Both the position numbers and the translations under genes were made by a program. Of a stretch of 64,000 nucleotides of DNA, positions 63,252 through 64,000 are shown piece after piece (within the stretch, counting starts at the first letter, position 1; each line of letters opens with the position of its first letter). Origin of the DNA: Ruegeria lacuscaerulensis (GTDB taxonomy: Bacteria > Pseudomonadota > Alphaproteobacteria > Rhodobacterales > Rhodobacteraceae); the NCBI RefSeq assembly GCF_013034685.1, contig NZ_WQGO01000003.1, forward strand, positions 186,001 through 250,000, written 5' to 3'. The notes below the pieces were generated by a model. It saw only the letters and a list, made by a program, of their open reading frames with translations. It did not search any database and was not told where the DNA came from.

Positions 63252-64000
63252 CTAATGCGCCGCAATGGCGGTTCCGGCAGCATGGCCCGAGGACCACGCC
63301 CACTGGAAGTTATAGCCGCCCAGCCACCCAGTGACATCCACTGCTTCACCAATCGCATAGAGGCCGGGGACATCCCTGGCCTCCATCGTTTTAGACGACA
63401 GATCATCTGTGTCGATCCCGCCCAAAGTGACCTCGGCGGTGCGATAGCCTTCGGTGCCTGAGGGGGTCAATTGCCAGTCGGAAAGAGCTGCTGTTAGATC
63501 GGTCAGGGCGACGTCGGATTGATCGGCCAGATTTCCATTCATCGGAAGATGGTGTTTCAGGTACTCCACCAATCGCGCGGGCAGGTGGCGTGCCAGTTCG
63601 GTGGTCAGGGCCTTGCGCCCTCCGACCTGACGCTGATCGCGTAGCAGGTCGAACAGGGGCAAGCCCGGGATCAGGTTGACGCAGATCGCCTCGCCTTCAC
63701 GCCAATAGGACGACAGTTGCAGCACTGACGGTCCGCTGAGGCCACGATGGGTGAACAACAACGCCTCATCAAAGCTGGTGCGCACGTTCGACAGGCGCGC
63801 AGGTACGGACACGCCTGACAGCTCTTTGAACCGGCCATCCGAGAAGGTGAAGGGCACCAGCGCCGCGCTGGTATCCGTGACCCGCAGGCCGAATTGTCGC
63901 GCGATGTCATAGGCCAGCCCGGTCGCGCCCATCTTGGGGATGGACTTGCCACCGGTAGCCAGCACCAGATTGCGGCAGGTCAGGTCGTGACGCTGGCCTT
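63252..64000 (-). CDS. HI0933/BaiN-like flavoprotein (5' partial)
   Basis: The C-terminal 249 or so residues of a flavin-dependent oxidoreductase whose start lies beyond the window; the frame is open through base 64000. Family signatures: NLVLATGGKSIPKMGATG (start of the visible part), FTHRGLSGPSVLQLSSYW, VTLGGIDTDDLSSKTMEARDVPGLYAIGEAVDVTGWLGGYNFQWAWSSG at the C-terminal FAD end. Members bind FAD; the substrate is not established. It is convergent with the lipoprotein gene. Confidence 0.9.
   Translation of the reverse strand, partial: GQRHDLTCRNLVLATGGKSIPKMGATGLAYDIARQFGLRVTDTSAALVPFTFSDGRFKELSGVSVPARLSNVRTSFDEALLFTHRGLSGPSVLQLSSYWREGEAICVNLIPGLPLFDLLRDQRQVGGRKALTTELARHLPARLVEYLKHHLPMNGNLADQSDVALTDLTAALSDWQLTPSGTEGYRTAEVTLGGIDTDDLSSKTMEARDVPGLYAIGEAVDVTGWLGGYNFQWAWSSGHAAGTAIAAH

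Overview
The window looks like core chromosome of a marine alphaproteobacterium of the Rhodobacteraceae (Roseobacter group, Ruegeria-like). The evidence is the gene content and order, the GC-rich coding sequence, and several family-typical features: short ProS, DUF6497, DUF1127 followed by CCUCCUCCC RNAs, and a leader terminator in front of mraZ. I see no prophage, insertion sequence, CRISPR array, integrase or rRNA operon. This placement rests on pattern recognition of protein families, not on a database search.

Layout. 1-9.4 kb: a propionate / methylmalonyl-CoA block (pccB, pccA, methylmalonyl-CoA mutase). It is interrupted by small conserved genes, a DcaP-like porin on the opposite strand, a candidate small RNA and a lipoprotein gene. 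9.5-16 kb: housekeeping and stress genes (glyoxalase-like, PAT-type GNAT, DjlA-like, EEP-family hydrolase, Ppx/GppA, HdaA, AI-2E-family permease). 16-18.5 kb: a translationally coupled 2OG-Fe(II) oxygenase / FAD oxidoreductase pair. 18.6-25 kb: proS, a glycosyltransferase, a DUF6492-like gene, the Lol lipoprotein-sorting ABC transporter, a YdcZ-type permease and a cytochrome c. 25.5-31.3 kb: a putative metallopeptidase lipoprotein, a Tag-like glycosylase, and a three-gene glycine betaine/proline ABC transporter behind a BetI-like palindrome. 31.4-35.9 kb: NnrU, DUF2478, tRNA-Tyr, rlmB, a zinc-ribbon protein, a YHS protein and a second candidate small RNA. 36-40 kb: histidine genes hisB-H-A-F-E on the minus strand, with two secreted-protein genes inserted on the plus strand. 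40-51 kb: a stand-alone Lrp ligand domain, a GNAT, two tRNA-Gly, MAPEG, pyruvate carboxylase, an FMN-dependent hydroxy-acid dehydrogenase, a diguanylate cyclase and a UvrD-type helicase.

The most interesting part is 51.97-53.55 kb. A DUF1127 gene (minus strand) is followed by eight GC-rich hairpins, each carrying CCTCCTCCC in its loop. They form four two-hairpin units and end in a hairpin that is also an intrinsic terminator. This matches the ccaF1-CcsR ('cuckoo RNA') arrangement of Rhodobacter. Next to it, the long leader of the division/cell-wall cluster holds three arrays of 10-bp-spaced TGGGA-type repeats (candidate MraZ boxes, in both orientations). It also holds a strong intrinsic terminator 55 bp before mraZ, the arrangement known to produce the UpsM small RNA.

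From 53.5 to 62.7 kb runs the dcw cluster mraZ-rsmH-ftsL-ftsI-murE-murF-mraY-murD, with 4-nt stop/start overlaps at three junctions. After murD come a glycine-zipper lipoprotein gene and a convergent flavoprotein gene cut by the window end. Working together, pccBA and the mutase feed propionyl-CoA to succinyl-CoA, and pyruvate carboxylase refills oxaloacetate. The dcw block builds peptidoglycan precursors of the meso-diaminopimelate type.
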